A stretch of 64,000 nucleotides of DNA from JAGQVA01 sp041391725 (GCA_041391725.1 JAWKNL010000001.1:620001-684000), one strand, 5' to 3'. Positions 34,698 through 43,671 are shown, counted from the first letter of the stretch. Program-made: numbers and translations. The notes: generated by a model from the sequence alone, not told the origin.

Positions 34698-35642
34698 TTA
34701 CTGAATCGATGCAACAGTTGCAGAGTCAGCAGGCTGTTCGGCCGCAGGCGCTTCAGGAGTATATATGTCTCCCTGAGGGGCTTTTCCATCCGGCGGATTT
34801 GTACCTTCCAGCGTCAGGATAAAGCTGGAAACCTCCTGAATTTCTTTGGGTTTCAACTGATCCTGCCAGGGAATCATACCTTTTTCAGGAACGCCATATT
34901 TGACCGTCTTAAAAATATTGGTGATACCACCGCCGTGAATCCAGTAGTTGTCGGTAAGGTTGGGACCAACGCCTCCCTGTCCCTGTGCACCATGACAGGC
35001 AACGCAGTTGGTCATATAGATTTTTTTACCGCTTTCTACACTGGAAGCATCACTGAGAGCCACCACATTGGATTCATTGACGAGGCTGGCTACCTTCTGA
35101 AGGTATTGTTCTTTGAGTACTGCTGCCTCTGCAAGTTCGCTTTCATATTCTTTTTGCGATGACCAGCCATTGCCCGACATGTGGTAGTAGATCATATACA
35201 CGATCGCAAATACAATGGTCAGATAAAACCCGTATTTCCACCAGGGGGGCAGGTTGTTGTCGAGTTCACGGATTCCGTCGTAATTGTGTCCCAGATCAAT
35301 CTCTGCTTCACGGCTGATGGGTACGGAATCCTCCAGTTTTTGACGGATATTTTCCCAACTGAACATGGAGGGGGCGTGGTAAACTGCGGCTGCACCTTCG
35401 ACAGCACCAGCGCCTTCTACTCCTGTTTCCAGTTCGCGATTTTTCCGTATCAGGGCCATAACGGTAAATGTCATGGCCAGGATCGTAAACGCAAGCACTA
35501 TGAGTGCAAATACCAGAAACCAAATGAGCTGTGTCTGCATACCAGCTGCGGGGTCAGCGGCAGGTTCCTGGCCAAAGGCAGGTAAAAAGGCGCTTATGCC
35601 CAGACCTGCCACAAGAATATATTTAATCTGTTTTCGATTCAT
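34698..35642 (-). CDS. ccoP: cbb3 oxidase subunit CcoP, mono-haem form
   Basis: 314 residues. It has a signal-like N-terminus, two membrane helices (about 40-62 and 135-155) and one c-type haem motif, CVACH, at about 212, with the axial Met probably in KGMIPW. Canonical CcoP has two haems; this one has a single site, as seen in Bacteroidota. The C-terminal Pro/Ala tail is low complexity. It passes electrons to CcoO/CcoN in the inner membrane. Confidence 0.92.
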   Translation of the reverse strand: MNRKQIKYILVAGLGISAFLPAFGQEPAADPAAGMQTQLIWFLVFALIVLAFTILAMTFTVMALIRKNRELETGVEGAGAVEGAAAVYHAPSMFSWENIRQKLEDSVPISREAEIDLGHNYDGIRELDNNLPPWWKYGFYLTIVFAIVYMIYYHMSGNGWSSQKEYESELAEAAVLKEQYLQKVASLVNESNVVALSDASSVESGKKIYMTNCVACHGAQGQGGVGPNLTDNYWIHGGGITNIFKTVKYGVPEKGMIPWQDQLKPKEIQEVSSFILTLEGTNPPDGKAPQGDIYTPEAPAAEQPADSATVASIQ

Positions 35643-35644
35643 TT

Positions 35645-35854
35645 TTACTTCGCTTTACCATTGAGAGATACTTCATTTGTCAGGTCAGAGAGCGTGCCCG
35701 ATTTGAGCGGCATAGCGGCAAGATCATCGACTTCTCTCTTGTCCATTCTCATCACATAGATAAAAATGGCGACAAAAAACACAAAGAATAGCAGGATAGC
35801 CACCAGCGGAAACAGGCTTACATCATCCATCGCACTTAAAACTTCTTTATACAT
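35645..35854 (-). CDS. CcoQ-like small oxidase subunit
   Basis: 69 residues: one membrane helix (SLFPLVAILLFFVFFVAIFIYVM) followed by a basic/acidic tail starting MDKREVDDLAAMPL. Its position between ccoNO and ccoP and its size fit CcoQ, which protects or stabilises the oxidase. Sequence identity to CcoQ is low in general, so position is the main evidence. Confidence 0.8.
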   Translation of the reverse strand: MYKEVLSAMDDVSLFPLVAILLFFVFFVAIFIYVMRMDKREVDDLAAMPLKSGTLSDLTNEVSLNGKAK

Positions 35855-35880
35855 GACGCTGTAGTTTAATGGGTTAATAA

Positions 35881-38076
35881 TTATTTGCCCGCAGTTTTTT
35901 CCGCTTTGATATCTGTACCCATTCTCTGAAGGTAAGCGATCATTGCTATAATCTCCTTGTCCCGAATGTAGGCGGCAGTCTCGTCGTCGATGATATCGTC
36001 AGCTTTTAATCTTGCGACAATCGCATCGGCCTGACGATACAAATCATCATTAGCTTCTTTCTCAAACCCGGCCGGGTAAGGCACGCCCAGTGTCTGCATC
36101 GCACTGATCCTCGCTTCGGTTGAGGCGACATCAATCTGACGCTCAAACATCCATGGATACGCAGGCATAAGTGAACCGGGAGACATCGACCGAGGATCGA
36201 GCATGTGCTGATAGTGCCAGCTATCTGAGTATTTCCCACCTATCCGGTGAAGGTCCGGACCTGTGCGCTTGGAACCCCACTGGAACGGGTGGTCATACAC
36301 AAACTCACCGGATTTGGAGTATTCACCATATCTTTCGGTTTCGGAGCGAAACGGACGGATCATCTGTGAGTGGCAGGTATAACAGCCTTCTTTCACATAA
36401 AGATCTCTGCCCTGAAGTTCGAGTGGTGTATAGGGCTTCACCGAAGCAATGGTAGGTATATTAGACTTGATCATAAAGGTCGGAACCATTTCCACAATAC
36501 CTCCGATCAGAATCAATACGAGGCTTGCAACCAGCATTTGCATGGGGCGACGTTCGATCCAGCGGTGCCAGTATTCTCCTTTTTTCTCTTCGTAGTCTTT
36601 TTCCAGTGCCGGAGCTTCTGCTTGTTCATAGGCCTCAAAAGAACCTGCACCTGCGGTTTTCACAAGGTTATATACCATCATGAATACGCCAACCAAATAC
36701 AATGTTCCGCCTAAAGCACGCATCCAGTACATAGGCACAATCTGAAGCAGGGTTTCCAGGAAGTTTTTGTACACCAGAAATCCATCTGCATCAAAGTCTT
36801 TCCACATCAGGCTCTGGGTAAGTCCGGCCCAGTACATCGGCACTGCGTAGAAAATAATACCCAGTGTACCAATCCAGAAGTGCGCATTGGCAAGTTTGAC
36901 TGAAAATATCTGTGTTTTCCACATTTTGGGAACCAGCCAGTAAAGGATACCAAAAGTGAGGAATCCATTCCAGCCCAAAGCACCTACGTGTACGTGACCG
37001 ATCGTCCAGTCTGTAAAGTGGGTAAGTGCGTTAAAGCTTTTTACCGAAAGCAGCGGGCCTTCGAGGGTAGCCATACCATAAGCCGTAACAGCCACTACCA
37101 GAAACTTCAGGGTCGGATCATTGCGCACCTTGTCCCAGGCGCCTCTCAGCGTCATCAGACCATTGAGCATACCGCCCCAGGAAGGCATAATCAGCATAAT
37201 CGAAAATACCGTACCCAGCGACTGTGCCCAGTCGGGAAGGGATGTGTACAACAGGTGGTGAGGGCCAGCCCAGATATAGATAAATATCAACGCCCAGAAG
37301 TGAATAATCGAAAGCCGGTAAGAATATACCGGGCGATTGATGGCTTTGGGAATGAAATAATACATCAGCCCCAGGTATGGCGTGGTAAGGAAGAAGGCAA
37401 CCGCATTGTGACCATACCACCACTGTACCAGTGCATCCTGAACCCCCGCATAGATAGAATAACTCTTGATCCAGCTAAAGGGAATTTCAAGGCTGTTGAC
37501 CACGTGAAGTACAGTAACTGTAATCCAGGTAGCAATGTAAAACCAGATCGCTACATACAGGTGGCGCTCCCGGCGGTGAATCATGGTCATAAACATATTC
37601 AGACCAAAAACGATCCATACCAGCGCAATCGCAATGTCAATTGGCCATTCAAGCTCAGCGTATTCTTTTCCCGTAGTAATACCCAGTGGAAATGAAATCA
37701 GGGCCATGACAATAATTGACTGCCAGCCCCAGAAATGGATATTGCTCAGGGCTTTGCTATACATAGAAGCCTTAAGCAATCGCTGAAGAGAGTAATATAC
37801 TCCCATAAAAATACCATTGCCGACAAATGCAAAAATAACGGCATTGGTGTGAAGTGGCCGGATACGACCGAAGGATAATTCTCCGATTCCGGCCCATAAT
37901 CCAAACTCGGGTAGTACCAACTCCAGGGCGGCAATCAATCCGACCAACATACCTGCAATGCCCCAGAAAACGGAGGCGATCGCAAAGTTTTTTACAATGA
38001 CGTTGTCGTAAGTGAACTGCTCAACCAAGGGGGGTCTCACTCCCTGTTCGCTGCTCAGAGTGGGATTCTTGATCAT
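35881..38076 (-). CDS. ccoN: Fused cbb3 oxidase subunits CcoN-CcoO
   Basis: About 731 residues from MIKNPTLSSEQG (start 38076). Residues 1-480 are the haem-copper subunit CcoN (RPLHTNAVIF; YGHNAVAFFLTTPY; GPHHLLYT, two CuB histidines; TIGHVHVGALGWN, haem ligands). After a linker and a membrane helix, residues 540-731 are CcoO, with one c-haem CYTCHSQMIRPF. It reduces oxygen to water with high affinity. Fusion of N and O is known in Bacteroidota. The gene overlaps ccoS by 56 bp. Confidence 0.95.
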   Translation of the reverse strand: MIKNPTLSSEQGVRPPLVEQFTYDNVIVKNFAIASVFWGIAGMLVGLIAALELVLPEFGLWAGIGELSFGRIRPLHTNAVIFAFVGNGIFMGVYYSLQRLLKASMYSKALSNIHFWGWQSIIVMALISFPLGITTGKEYAELEWPIDIAIALVWIVFGLNMFMTMIHRRERHLYVAIWFYIATWITVTVLHVVNSLEIPFSWIKSYSIYAGVQDALVQWWYGHNAVAFFLTTPYLGLMYYFIPKAINRPVYSYRLSIIHFWALIFIYIWAGPHHLLYTSLPDWAQSLGTVFSIMLIMPSWGGMLNGLMTLRGAWDKVRNDPTLKFLVVAVTAYGMATLEGPLLSVKSFNALTHFTDWTIGHVHVGALGWNGFLTFGILYWLVPKMWKTQIFSVKLANAHFWIGTLGIIFYAVPMYWAGLTQSLMWKDFDADGFLVYKNFLETLLQIVPMYWMRALGGTLYLVGVFMMVYNLVKTAGAGSFEAYEQAEAPALEKDYEEKKGEYWHRWIERRPMQMLVASLVLILIGGIVEMVPTFMIKSNIPTIASVKPYTPLELQGRDLYVKEGCYTCHSQMIRPFRSETERYGEYSKSGEFVYDHPFQWGSKRTGPDLHRIGGKYSDSWHYQHMLDPRSMSPGSLMPAYPWMFERQIDVASTEARISAMQTLGVPYPAGFEKEANDDLYRQADAIVARLKADDIIDDETAAYIRDKEIIAMIAYLQRMGTDIKAEKTAGK

Positions 38077-38233
38077 AAGTATTGGGGTTTTGAATTTTTT
38101 CCTCAAACAGCATTCTCACGGATGGCGTATAATCATCTTCGAACTGACCCGATTTTACTGCCACCAGGAATGCCACAAGAAATCCCAGGGCTACAATCAG
38201 GCTCAATACGATCAGAATAACTATTGCACTCAT
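38021..38233 (-). CDS. ccoS: CcoS, cbb3 oxidase assembly protein
   Basis: 70 residues: membrane helix VILIVLSLIVALGFLVAFLVA, then the signature KSGQFEDDYTPSVRMLFEEK. CcoS is needed for cofactor insertion into cbb3 oxidases. It is the first gene of the operon. Its last 18 codons overlap ccoNO in another frame. The copper ATPase CcoI, often next to ccoS, is not in this window. Confidence 0.92.
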   Translation of the reverse strand: MSAIVILIVLSLIVALGFLVAFLVAVKSGQFEDDYTPSVRMLFEEKIQNPNTYDQESHSEQRTGSETPLG

Positions 38234-38250
38234 GTAGAATTTTGTTTCCC

Positions 38251-38258
38251 CAAAAGTA
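38251..38258 (-). promoter_or_regulatory. Putative -7 box (TACTTTTG) of the cco operon
   Basis: On the minus strand TACTTTTG fits TAnnTTTG exactly. Transcription would start near 38245, leaving about 12 nt before the ccoS ATG. An FNR-like site lies about 65 bp upstream of that start. Confidence 0.45.
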
Positions 38259-38303
38259 TCGGGCCTTCTGAAAGTAAATGATGCGTCTGGTCAGCCATTG
38301 TAG

Positions 38304-38315
38304 TGACTTTTGTCA
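38304..38315 (-). promoter_or_regulatory. FNR-like palindrome between ccoS and the PNP gene
   Basis: TGAC-TTTT-GTCA is a perfect inverted repeat with the 4-bp spacing of FNR/CRP-type sites. Its centre is about 65 bp upstream of the predicted cco transcription start, a class I activator position. Oxygen-responsive control of cbb3 oxidases by FNR-like proteins is established in other bacteria; here it is inferred. Confidence 0.45.
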
Positions 38316-38367
38316 TTTTTCGTAACTTGAGTCTGTTTTCTCTGGTTAAAGGGTTTTGCAGACACGC

Positions 38368-39201
38368 ATGAATCAGTTTACCCAACATATCACACTCCTT
38401 CCTGTGGCAATACAGGCGATCAGGGCATACTGCGGAAGCAAAAACCCCGATACAGGTATTATCCTGGGCTCCGGCCTCGGTCCCGTGGCCGAGGGGCTCG
38501 AAAATGCTGTCGCCATCCCCTACAGTGAAATTCCCGGCTTCCCGCCGGTCACCGTCACCGGTCACGCAGGCCGCCTGGTCATCGGCGACTTTGGCGGTAA
38601 AACCGTAGCCGCCATGCAGGGTCGATTTCATTTTTATGAAGGCCACTCCATGGCTATGCTCGCCTTCCCCGTAAATGTATTTGCACAACTCGGCGTGAGA
38701 AATCTCATCGTCACTTCCGCCTCCGGTGGTGTCAACCGCAGCTTTTCCGCAGGCGACCTTATGCTCCTCTCCGGCCATCTCAATCTCGTCAGGGGAAATC
38801 CGCTGTGGGGCGAGGCAGGAACCCAGTTTGCCAGCACTTTCCACAGAAACCCCGATGTATATTCCCCCAGGCTTGCCGAAGTCGCCAGAAAAGCCGCAAA
38901 ATCCCTGCAAATTGCGATCAGGGAAGGGGTCTATGCCTTTATGACCGGGCCCAGTTTTGAAACTCCCGCCGAAATAGAAATGATTCACCGCATGGGCGGC
39001 GACGCAGTAGGTATGTCCACTGTGCCCGAAGCACTTACCGCCTTTGCCCTGGGGCTCGAAGTCCTCGGTATCACCTACATCTCCAATATGGGATCAGGCA
39101 TTTCACCCAAACCCCTCGAACACGAAGATGTATTAGCAACCATGGATCAGGTCAAACCCCGCGTCATTCCCCTGCTCAGGGAAATTATCCGTACCCTCTA
39201 A
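38368..39201 (+). CDS. Purine-nucleoside phosphorylase, trimeric type
   Basis: About 277 residues from the ATG at 38368; the frame could also open at TTG 38356. The phosphate loop is ILGSGLGPVAEGL, with GRFHFYEGHSM (phosphate/ribose site), the purine-site region TSASGGVN, FMTGPSFETPAEI and VGMSTVPE. It belongs to the trimeric PunA/PNP family that cleaves (deoxy)guanosine and (deoxy)inosine with phosphate. It is the first gene of a nucleoside cluster with a pyrimidine-nucleoside phosphorylase 10 bp downstream. Confidence 0.93.
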   Translation: MNQFTQHITLLPVAIQAIRAYCGSKNPDTGIILGSGLGPVAEGLENAVAIPYSEIPGFPPVTVTGHAGRLVIGDFGGKTVAAMQGRFHFYEGHSMAMLAFPVNVFAQLGVRNLIVTSASGGVNRSFSAGDLMLLSGHLNLVRGNPLWGEAGTQFASTFHRNPDVYSPRLAEVARKAAKSLQIAIREGVYAFMTGPSFETPAEIEMIHRMGGDAVGMSTVPEALTAFALGLEVLGITYISNMGSGISPKPLEHEDVLATMDQVKPRVIPLLREIIRTL

Positions 39202-39211
39202 ATCACTGACT

Positions 39212-40513
39212 ATGCGAATGATAGACATCATTCTGAAAAAAAGAAACGGACAACCCCTTTCTTCTGAAGAAATACATTTTTTCATCTCCGGGCTCGTTGA
39301 CGGATCAATTCCTGATTATCAGACTTCCGCTCTGCTTATGGCTATATTTTTTCGGGGAATGGATACCCGTGAAACGCTCGACCTCACCCGCGCCATGATG
39401 AATTCAGGCGATGTAATGGATCTCTCCGGCATTGAGGGAGTCAAGGCAGACAAACATAGTACGGGCGGCGTCGGCGATAAAACGTCGCTGGTTCTCGGAC
39501 CGCTGGTAGCCTCCTGTGGGGTAAAAGTCGCCAAAATGTCGGGGAGGGGAATGGGCCACACAGGCGGGACCGTAGATAAGTTTGCCGTTTTTCCCGGTAT
39601 GAATATGGAACTGTCCCGCGATACCTTTATTGAAAATGTCAACCGCGTGGGCATTGCGATCACAGGCCAGTCTGCAACACTGGTTCCGGCTGATAAAAAA
39701 ATTTATGCACTTCGCGATGTAACCGGCACGGTCGAACAGATTTCGCTGATCGCCAGCAGCATTATGAGCAAAAAACTGGCTTCCGGCGCAGATGTAATTG
39801 TGCTGGATGTAAAAACCGGCAGTGGTTCGTTTAACACCCCCGAATCGGCCCGGCTACTGGCCAAAACCATGACCGGAATTGCCGCCGGGATGGGCAAAAA
39901 AGCAGTTGCCATTATCACAGACATGGATCAGCCGCTGGGCTACGCGGTAGGCAATGCGCTGGAAGTAAGGGAAGCCATAGACACACTCCGGGGAGGAGGG
40001 CCCGAAGACCTGCGCGAAATCTGCCTTGTGCTTGCAGAAGAAATGCTTGTCTTTTCGGGGTTTGCTACTGACAAAGCCATGGCCCGCAATATCCTTGTGG
40101 AAAAGCTCAGCAACGGCGAGGCGTTGCAAAAACTTGCAGAACTGGTCATCGCCCAGGGAGGTGATGCTTCAGCGGTCTTTGACCCGGATAAGCTGCCGCT
40201 GGCGGCCAGCATACAACCCCTGCGGAGCAGGCGGAGTGGTTATCTGACACGCACAGACGCACGTACGATCGGGCAGGCCGCCATGATGCTCGGCGCAGGC
40301 CGAAGGACCAAAGAAGACAGCATTGATCTGTCGGCAGGGATTGTATTACAAAAAAAGACGGGGGACTTTGTGGAAAAAGGAGAAATCCTAGCCATGCTTT
40401 ATGCAGCCTCGGATGAGAAAACTTCCGAATCAGAGGAAATGGTATTGGGCGCTTTTGAATATGGAGAGGAAAGACCGGCACCGCAGAAACTCGTGCTGGA
40501 AAGAGTAGAATGA
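39212..40513 (+). CDS. Thymidine/pyrimidine-nucleoside phosphorylase
   Basis: 433 residues. The family signature is SGRGMGHTGGTVDKFA (about 109), the phosphate site is KADKHSTGGVGDKTS (about 79), and DVKTGSGSF is at about 190. The C-terminal alpha/beta domain is complete. It cleaves thymidine, deoxyuridine and possibly uridine to base and (deoxy)ribose-1-phosphate. DeoA and Pdp cannot be told apart safely by eye. It is operonic with the purine phosphorylase (10 bp gap). Confidence 0.93.
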   Translation: MRMIDIILKKRNGQPLSSEEIHFFISGLVDGSIPDYQTSALLMAIFFRGMDTRETLDLTRAMMNSGDVMDLSGIEGVKADKHSTGGVGDKTSLVLGPLVASCGVKVAKMSGRGMGHTGGTVDKFAVFPGMNMELSRDTFIENVNRVGIAITGQSATLVPADKKIYALRDVTGTVEQISLIASSIMSKKLASGADVIVLDVKTGSGSFNTPESARLLAKTMTGIAAGMGKKAVAIITDMDQPLGYAVGNALEVREAIDTLRGGGPEDLREICLVLAEEMLVFSGFATDKAMARNILVEKLSNGEALQKLAELVIAQGGDASAVFDPDKLPLAASIQPLRSRRSGYLTRTDARTIGQAAMMLGAGRRTKEDSIDLSAGIVLQKKTGDFVEKGEILAMLYAASDEKTSESEEMVLGAFEYGEERPAPQKLVLERVE

Positions 40514-40582
40514 TTTAGTGTAAAATTTCCTCCTGGATGAATACATTTGCCATGGTGATCATAGGCCACAAAACTCACAGTT

Positions 40583-40951
40583 ATGCCAGAAAATAAACCA
40601 CTAATGATTTTAGTCGCAGGGCCCTTTCGCTCGGGCACCAACGACAACCCCGAACTGATCCAGAAAAATGTCGATGCCATGAATGAAACTGCATGGGCGC
40701 TGTACCAGCGGGGGCACCTGCCCGTGTTGGGTGAATGGTTTGCATTGCCGTTGATTGAAACCGCCGGTTCGAAGGAAATGGGAGATGCGGTCTGGAATGA
40801 ATTATTTCATCCGGTGGCTATCCGACTCATCAGCAAATGCGATATTATTTTCCGGATTGGGGGCCCCTCCGGGGGTGCCGATGAAATGGTGAGAATCGGC
40901 ATGGAACAGGGGAAAAAAATCATCTATGATATTGAGGAGGTGGGAGAATAA
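40583..40951 (+). CDS. DUF4406 protein, nucleoside deoxyribosyltransferase-like
   Basis: 122 residues. The N-terminus ILVAGPFRSG, the motif NETAWALYQRGHLPVLGEWFA, and the region GPSGGADEMVRIGMEQGK are typical of the DUF4406 branch of the nucleoside 2-deoxyribosyltransferase/TIR-like fold. The catalytic Glu of true transferases may correspond to the Glu in GADEMV (inference). It lies 69 bp after the pyrimidine phosphorylase, which supports a role in nucleoside or nucleotide handling. Confidence 0.75.
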   Translation: MPENKPLMILVAGPFRSGTNDNPELIQKNVDAMNETAWALYQRGHLPVLGEWFALPLIETAGSKEMGDAVWNELFHPVAIRLISKCDIIFRIGGPSGGADEMVRIGMEQGKKIIYDIEEVGE

Positions 40952-41001
40952 CAAGGGTACGGCCAAAGAAGATTGTATGCAAAATTTATATCACAGGCAG
41001 G

Positions 41002-41036
41002 TTTGGCAGATGGGAAGTTGCCATCCTTTAACTTTG
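41002..41036 (+). promoter_or_regulatory. Putative promoter of the AT-rich T9SS cargo gene
   Basis: TTTG (41002-41005) is followed after 23 bp by TAACTTTG (41029-41036), an exact TAnnTTTG -7 box. The predicted start is about 20 bp before the ATG at 41064. Confidence 0.45.
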
Positions 41037-41063
41037 ACTTTTTCCACCAAAAATTGATATGAA

Positions 41064-43169
41064 ATGAAAACTAAAATAATTTATATCTTCATCACACATC
41101 TGTTAATTGGGTTTGCACATTTTTCCCTTGCCCAAACTGTAAAATATTCATGGGGTAAACAAATCTATGGTAATGGTGGCGAATTTCTTCATGCGTTTTC
41201 TGTAAACAGTAATATTTTAATTGGTGGAGATTTTACTGAAGAAATAGCTTTCTCCAGTTCCCTCAAGTTTGTTAAACAAGGGCCTTCAAATTACAATGGC
41301 TATTTTGCCAGCTTTACACTAGATGGTACTTTGAATTGGGCACGCCAAATAGTCGGCTCGTCCTATGTAGATGATATTGCAGAGGGTGAGGATAAATCAG
41401 TGTTGAGTGTAGGTGCTTTTTTTACACCATTAACCTTTGGATCAATTTTTTTACCCGCAAATGAATTCGGTATTTTTTTTGTAAAATATGACTCTGTTGG
41501 GAATCTTGTCTGGTTAAAAGCTTCTTATGGAGATCCAATCTTTTGTAATAATATTGAAGTAACTCCCAATGGGGATTACGTTATAGGGGGAGGATTTTTT
41601 AATCAGGCCTTACTTGACAGTACTTTGTATATTTCGGAAAAGGGAGGAAGTCCTTTTGTTATTAAATATAGTCCAAATGGGGAAATCAAATGGATTCATA
41701 GGGATGAATGTACGGGATCATCAGCAAGGGTAATTGGAATGAAGGTCGATAATTTTGGCAACATCTATACTTGCGGAAGTTTTTATGATACCCTCTTTTC
41801 TGTCAATGATACTTTCACAACTACTTCATTTGGGCAAAATATGTACATTGGTAAGTATGACAGTTTGGGAAATGAATTATGGATGAAAACTATTAAAGGT
41901 GATGCATCAATTTTTCCAAATGAACTACAATTGGACAATCTGGGGAATATCATCATTGTTGGAGCTTTTAATGATGGAGGAGCTACTTCAAGTATTGCAA
42001 AAATTTTTTTACCTACCGACACTTTAATCTCTCATGGTCATGAGGACATGTTTATAATCAAACTGGATTCTGAAGGTAATTATATCTGGGGGAATAGTTG
42101 GGGCGGGCAAGGAACAGAAGGTTTTGCTTCAGTAGATACTGATTCTAAGGGAAATATTTACGCATCTGGCTATACAAATTCTAATTTTAGCATTGGAAAT
42201 ATTTACATAAATAATATTAGTCAGGATCACTTCTTAACGTGTTTAAATACTGCTGGAGAAATTCAGTGGGTTCAAGTCCAACACTCCAGTTCCAATAACG
42301 GTGATATCAGGCCTGTAGGAGTTTCAGTGGATCAGTACGACAATATATATGCTTCAGGGATATTCCATAAACATCTCAGTGTTCCTCTGATAAGAAGCAA
42401 TACTCAGTTCAATTCTTTTGATGATTATAATATTTTTATTGAGAAAATTGGAATACGCATTCAGCATGTTCAAGTAAATTGTGAGCAAGGTTATCCTTAT
42501 TCTATTAATACTACGGCTTTAGGAGGTAACCTGCCTATTCAATATTCAGTTGATGGGGGAATTACTTTTCAAACTCAACCGGTTACACAAAATTTAGTAC
42601 CAGGAATATATCCGATTTCTATTACAAATGGAGTTGACACTCTTCACGGTGATACAGTTACTTTATATCCAAAAGTTGTCCTTCCTCAGGATACATCCAT
42701 TTATCAGACAGATTCCATTTTATTAATAGCTCCAGAAGGTTATAATTATTATTTATGGAATGATTCTATTGAAGCTGATCAATATTTGTTTGATGCGGCA
42801 ACTCTAGAGCCAGCAGATTATTTTGTGAAGTTGTTGGCGATTGATAGGAATGGTTGTTTAACTGAAGACTCAATAAAGATACATGTGAATTTTCCATTAA
42901 AGCTTTTCAAAGCAATAGAAAACACAAACATTAGAATTTACCCTAACCCTGCCTACTCTGAATTTTTCTTAGAATCAAATGATACTTTTATTAACGTAAA
43001 TATTGAAATAGTAGATATTCATGGAAAAAAACTTATACAAAAAAAACTTAATCATCTTATAAAAAATTCGCCAGAAAGTTTTGATCTATCAACTTACTCT
43101 AAAGGTATTTTTTTAATAAAAATTCAGATAGGTGATAAGCTGAGTACTTATAAAGTACTTAAATTGTAG
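41064..43169 (+). CDS. Secreted beta-propeller-like protein with T9SS sorting domain
   Basis: 701 residues with a signal peptide (ending near SLAQ). Repeated blocks of the form DxxGNIYxxG(x)F (DNFGNIYTCGSFYD, DNLGNIIIVGAFND, DSKGNIYASGYTNS, DQYDNIYASGIFHK) at about 55-residue intervals suggest SBBP-like propeller blades. The last 80 residues are a type A T9SS C-terminal domain (IRIYPNPAYSEFFLES, DIHGKKLIQKKL, STYSKGIFLIKI). It would be exported to the cell surface or medium. The DNA is markedly AT-richer than both neighbours. Confidence 0.85.
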   Translation: MKTKIIYIFITHLLIGFAHFSLAQTVKYSWGKQIYGNGGEFLHAFSVNSNILIGGDFTEEIAFSSSLKFVKQGPSNYNGYFASFTLDGTLNWARQIVGSSYVDDIAEGEDKSVLSVGAFFTPLTFGSIFLPANEFGIFFVKYDSVGNLVWLKASYGDPIFCNNIEVTPNGDYVIGGGFFNQALLDSTLYISEKGGSPFVIKYSPNGEIKWIHRDECTGSSARVIGMKVDNFGNIYTCGSFYDTLFSVNDTFTTTSFGQNMYIGKYDSLGNELWMKTIKGDASIFPNELQLDNLGNIIIVGAFNDGGATSSIAKIFLPTDTLISHGHEDMFIIKLDSEGNYIWGNSWGGQGTEGFASVDTDSKGNIYASGYTNSNFSIGNIYINNISQDHFLTCLNTAGEIQWVQVQHSSSNNGDIRPVGVSVDQYDNIYASGIFHKHLSVPLIRSNTQFNSFDDYNIFIEKIGIRIQHVQVNCEQGYPYSINTTALGGNLPIQYSVDGGITFQTQPVTQNLVPGIYPISITNGVDTLHGDTVTLYPKVVLPQDTSIYQTDSILLIAPEGYNYYLWNDSIEADQYLFDAATLEPADYFVKLLAIDRNGCLTEDSIKIHVNFPLKLFKAIENTNIRIYPNPAYSEFFLESNDTFINVNIEIVDIHGKKLIQKKLNHLIKNSPESFDLSTYSKGIFLIKIQIGDKLSTYKVLKL

Positions 43170-43200
43170 AATAGGCTTTGACAGCGATTGATGTGCATAC

Positions 43201-43236
43201 AAGGGAATTGTCCTCCAATCCCCCTTTTGTTTTTCC
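43201..43236 (+). terminator. Possible terminator of the T9SS cargo gene
   Basis: AAGGGAATTG and CAATCCCCCTT can pair imperfectly around TCCTC, followed by TTGTTTTT. The stem has a bulge, so this is tentative. Confidence 0.35.
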
Positions 43237-43260
43237 TCTTCTCCTGTTTATCTTCGCTAT

Positions 43261-43671
43261 ATGCTCTCAAAACGTGCCAAATATGCACTCAAGGCCTTAA
43301 TTGCCGTAGCCCGCGACACCTCGGGGCTGCCACTCCCGGCCCGCGCCATCGCCGATGCAGAAAATATACCTGCCAAATTTCTGGAGGCAATCCTCCGCGA
43401 ACTTACCCGTGCAGCTATTCTCAAAAGCGACCGGGGAATCAATGGCGGCTATTCGCTCCGGAAACCACCTCAAGAAATCCAGGTAGTGGAAATCATGCGC
43501 ATCATGGACGGCCCGATTGCCTTTATTCCCTGTGTGTCGGAAAATTTTTACGAAAAATGTGAAGAATGCCACGACGAAGCGACCTGCCATATCCGCAAAC
43601 TTTTTCAGGAACTCAGACAGGAAATGCTTTCGGTCTTTAATCAGAGCCTGGCCGATCTCATGGCAAAATGA
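43261..43671 (+). CDS. Rrf2-family transcriptional regulator
   Basis: 136 residues. The winged helix at 1-70 (YALKALIAVA; IADAENIPAKFLEAILREL; GGYSLRKPP) is typical of Rrf2. A cysteine-rich segment (CVSENFYEKCEECHDEATC, about 89-108) has four cysteines and a histidine, which could bind an iron-sulfur cluster or sense redox or NO, as in NsrR, IscR and RsrR. The 3' end overlaps the desaturase gene by 31 bp on the other strand. Targets unknown. Confidence 0.9.
   Translation: MLSKRAKYALKALIAVARDTSGLPLPARAIADAENIPAKFLEAILRELTRAAILKSDRGINGGYSLRKPPQEIQVVEIMRIMDGPIAFIPCVSENFYEKCEECHDEATCHIRKLFQELRQEMLSVFNQSLADLMAK

Noticed and set aside
41783..42022. A minus-strand 79-residue frame inside the T9SS cargo gene
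   Set aside because: Shadow of the repeat-rich coding strand without any protein-like feature.
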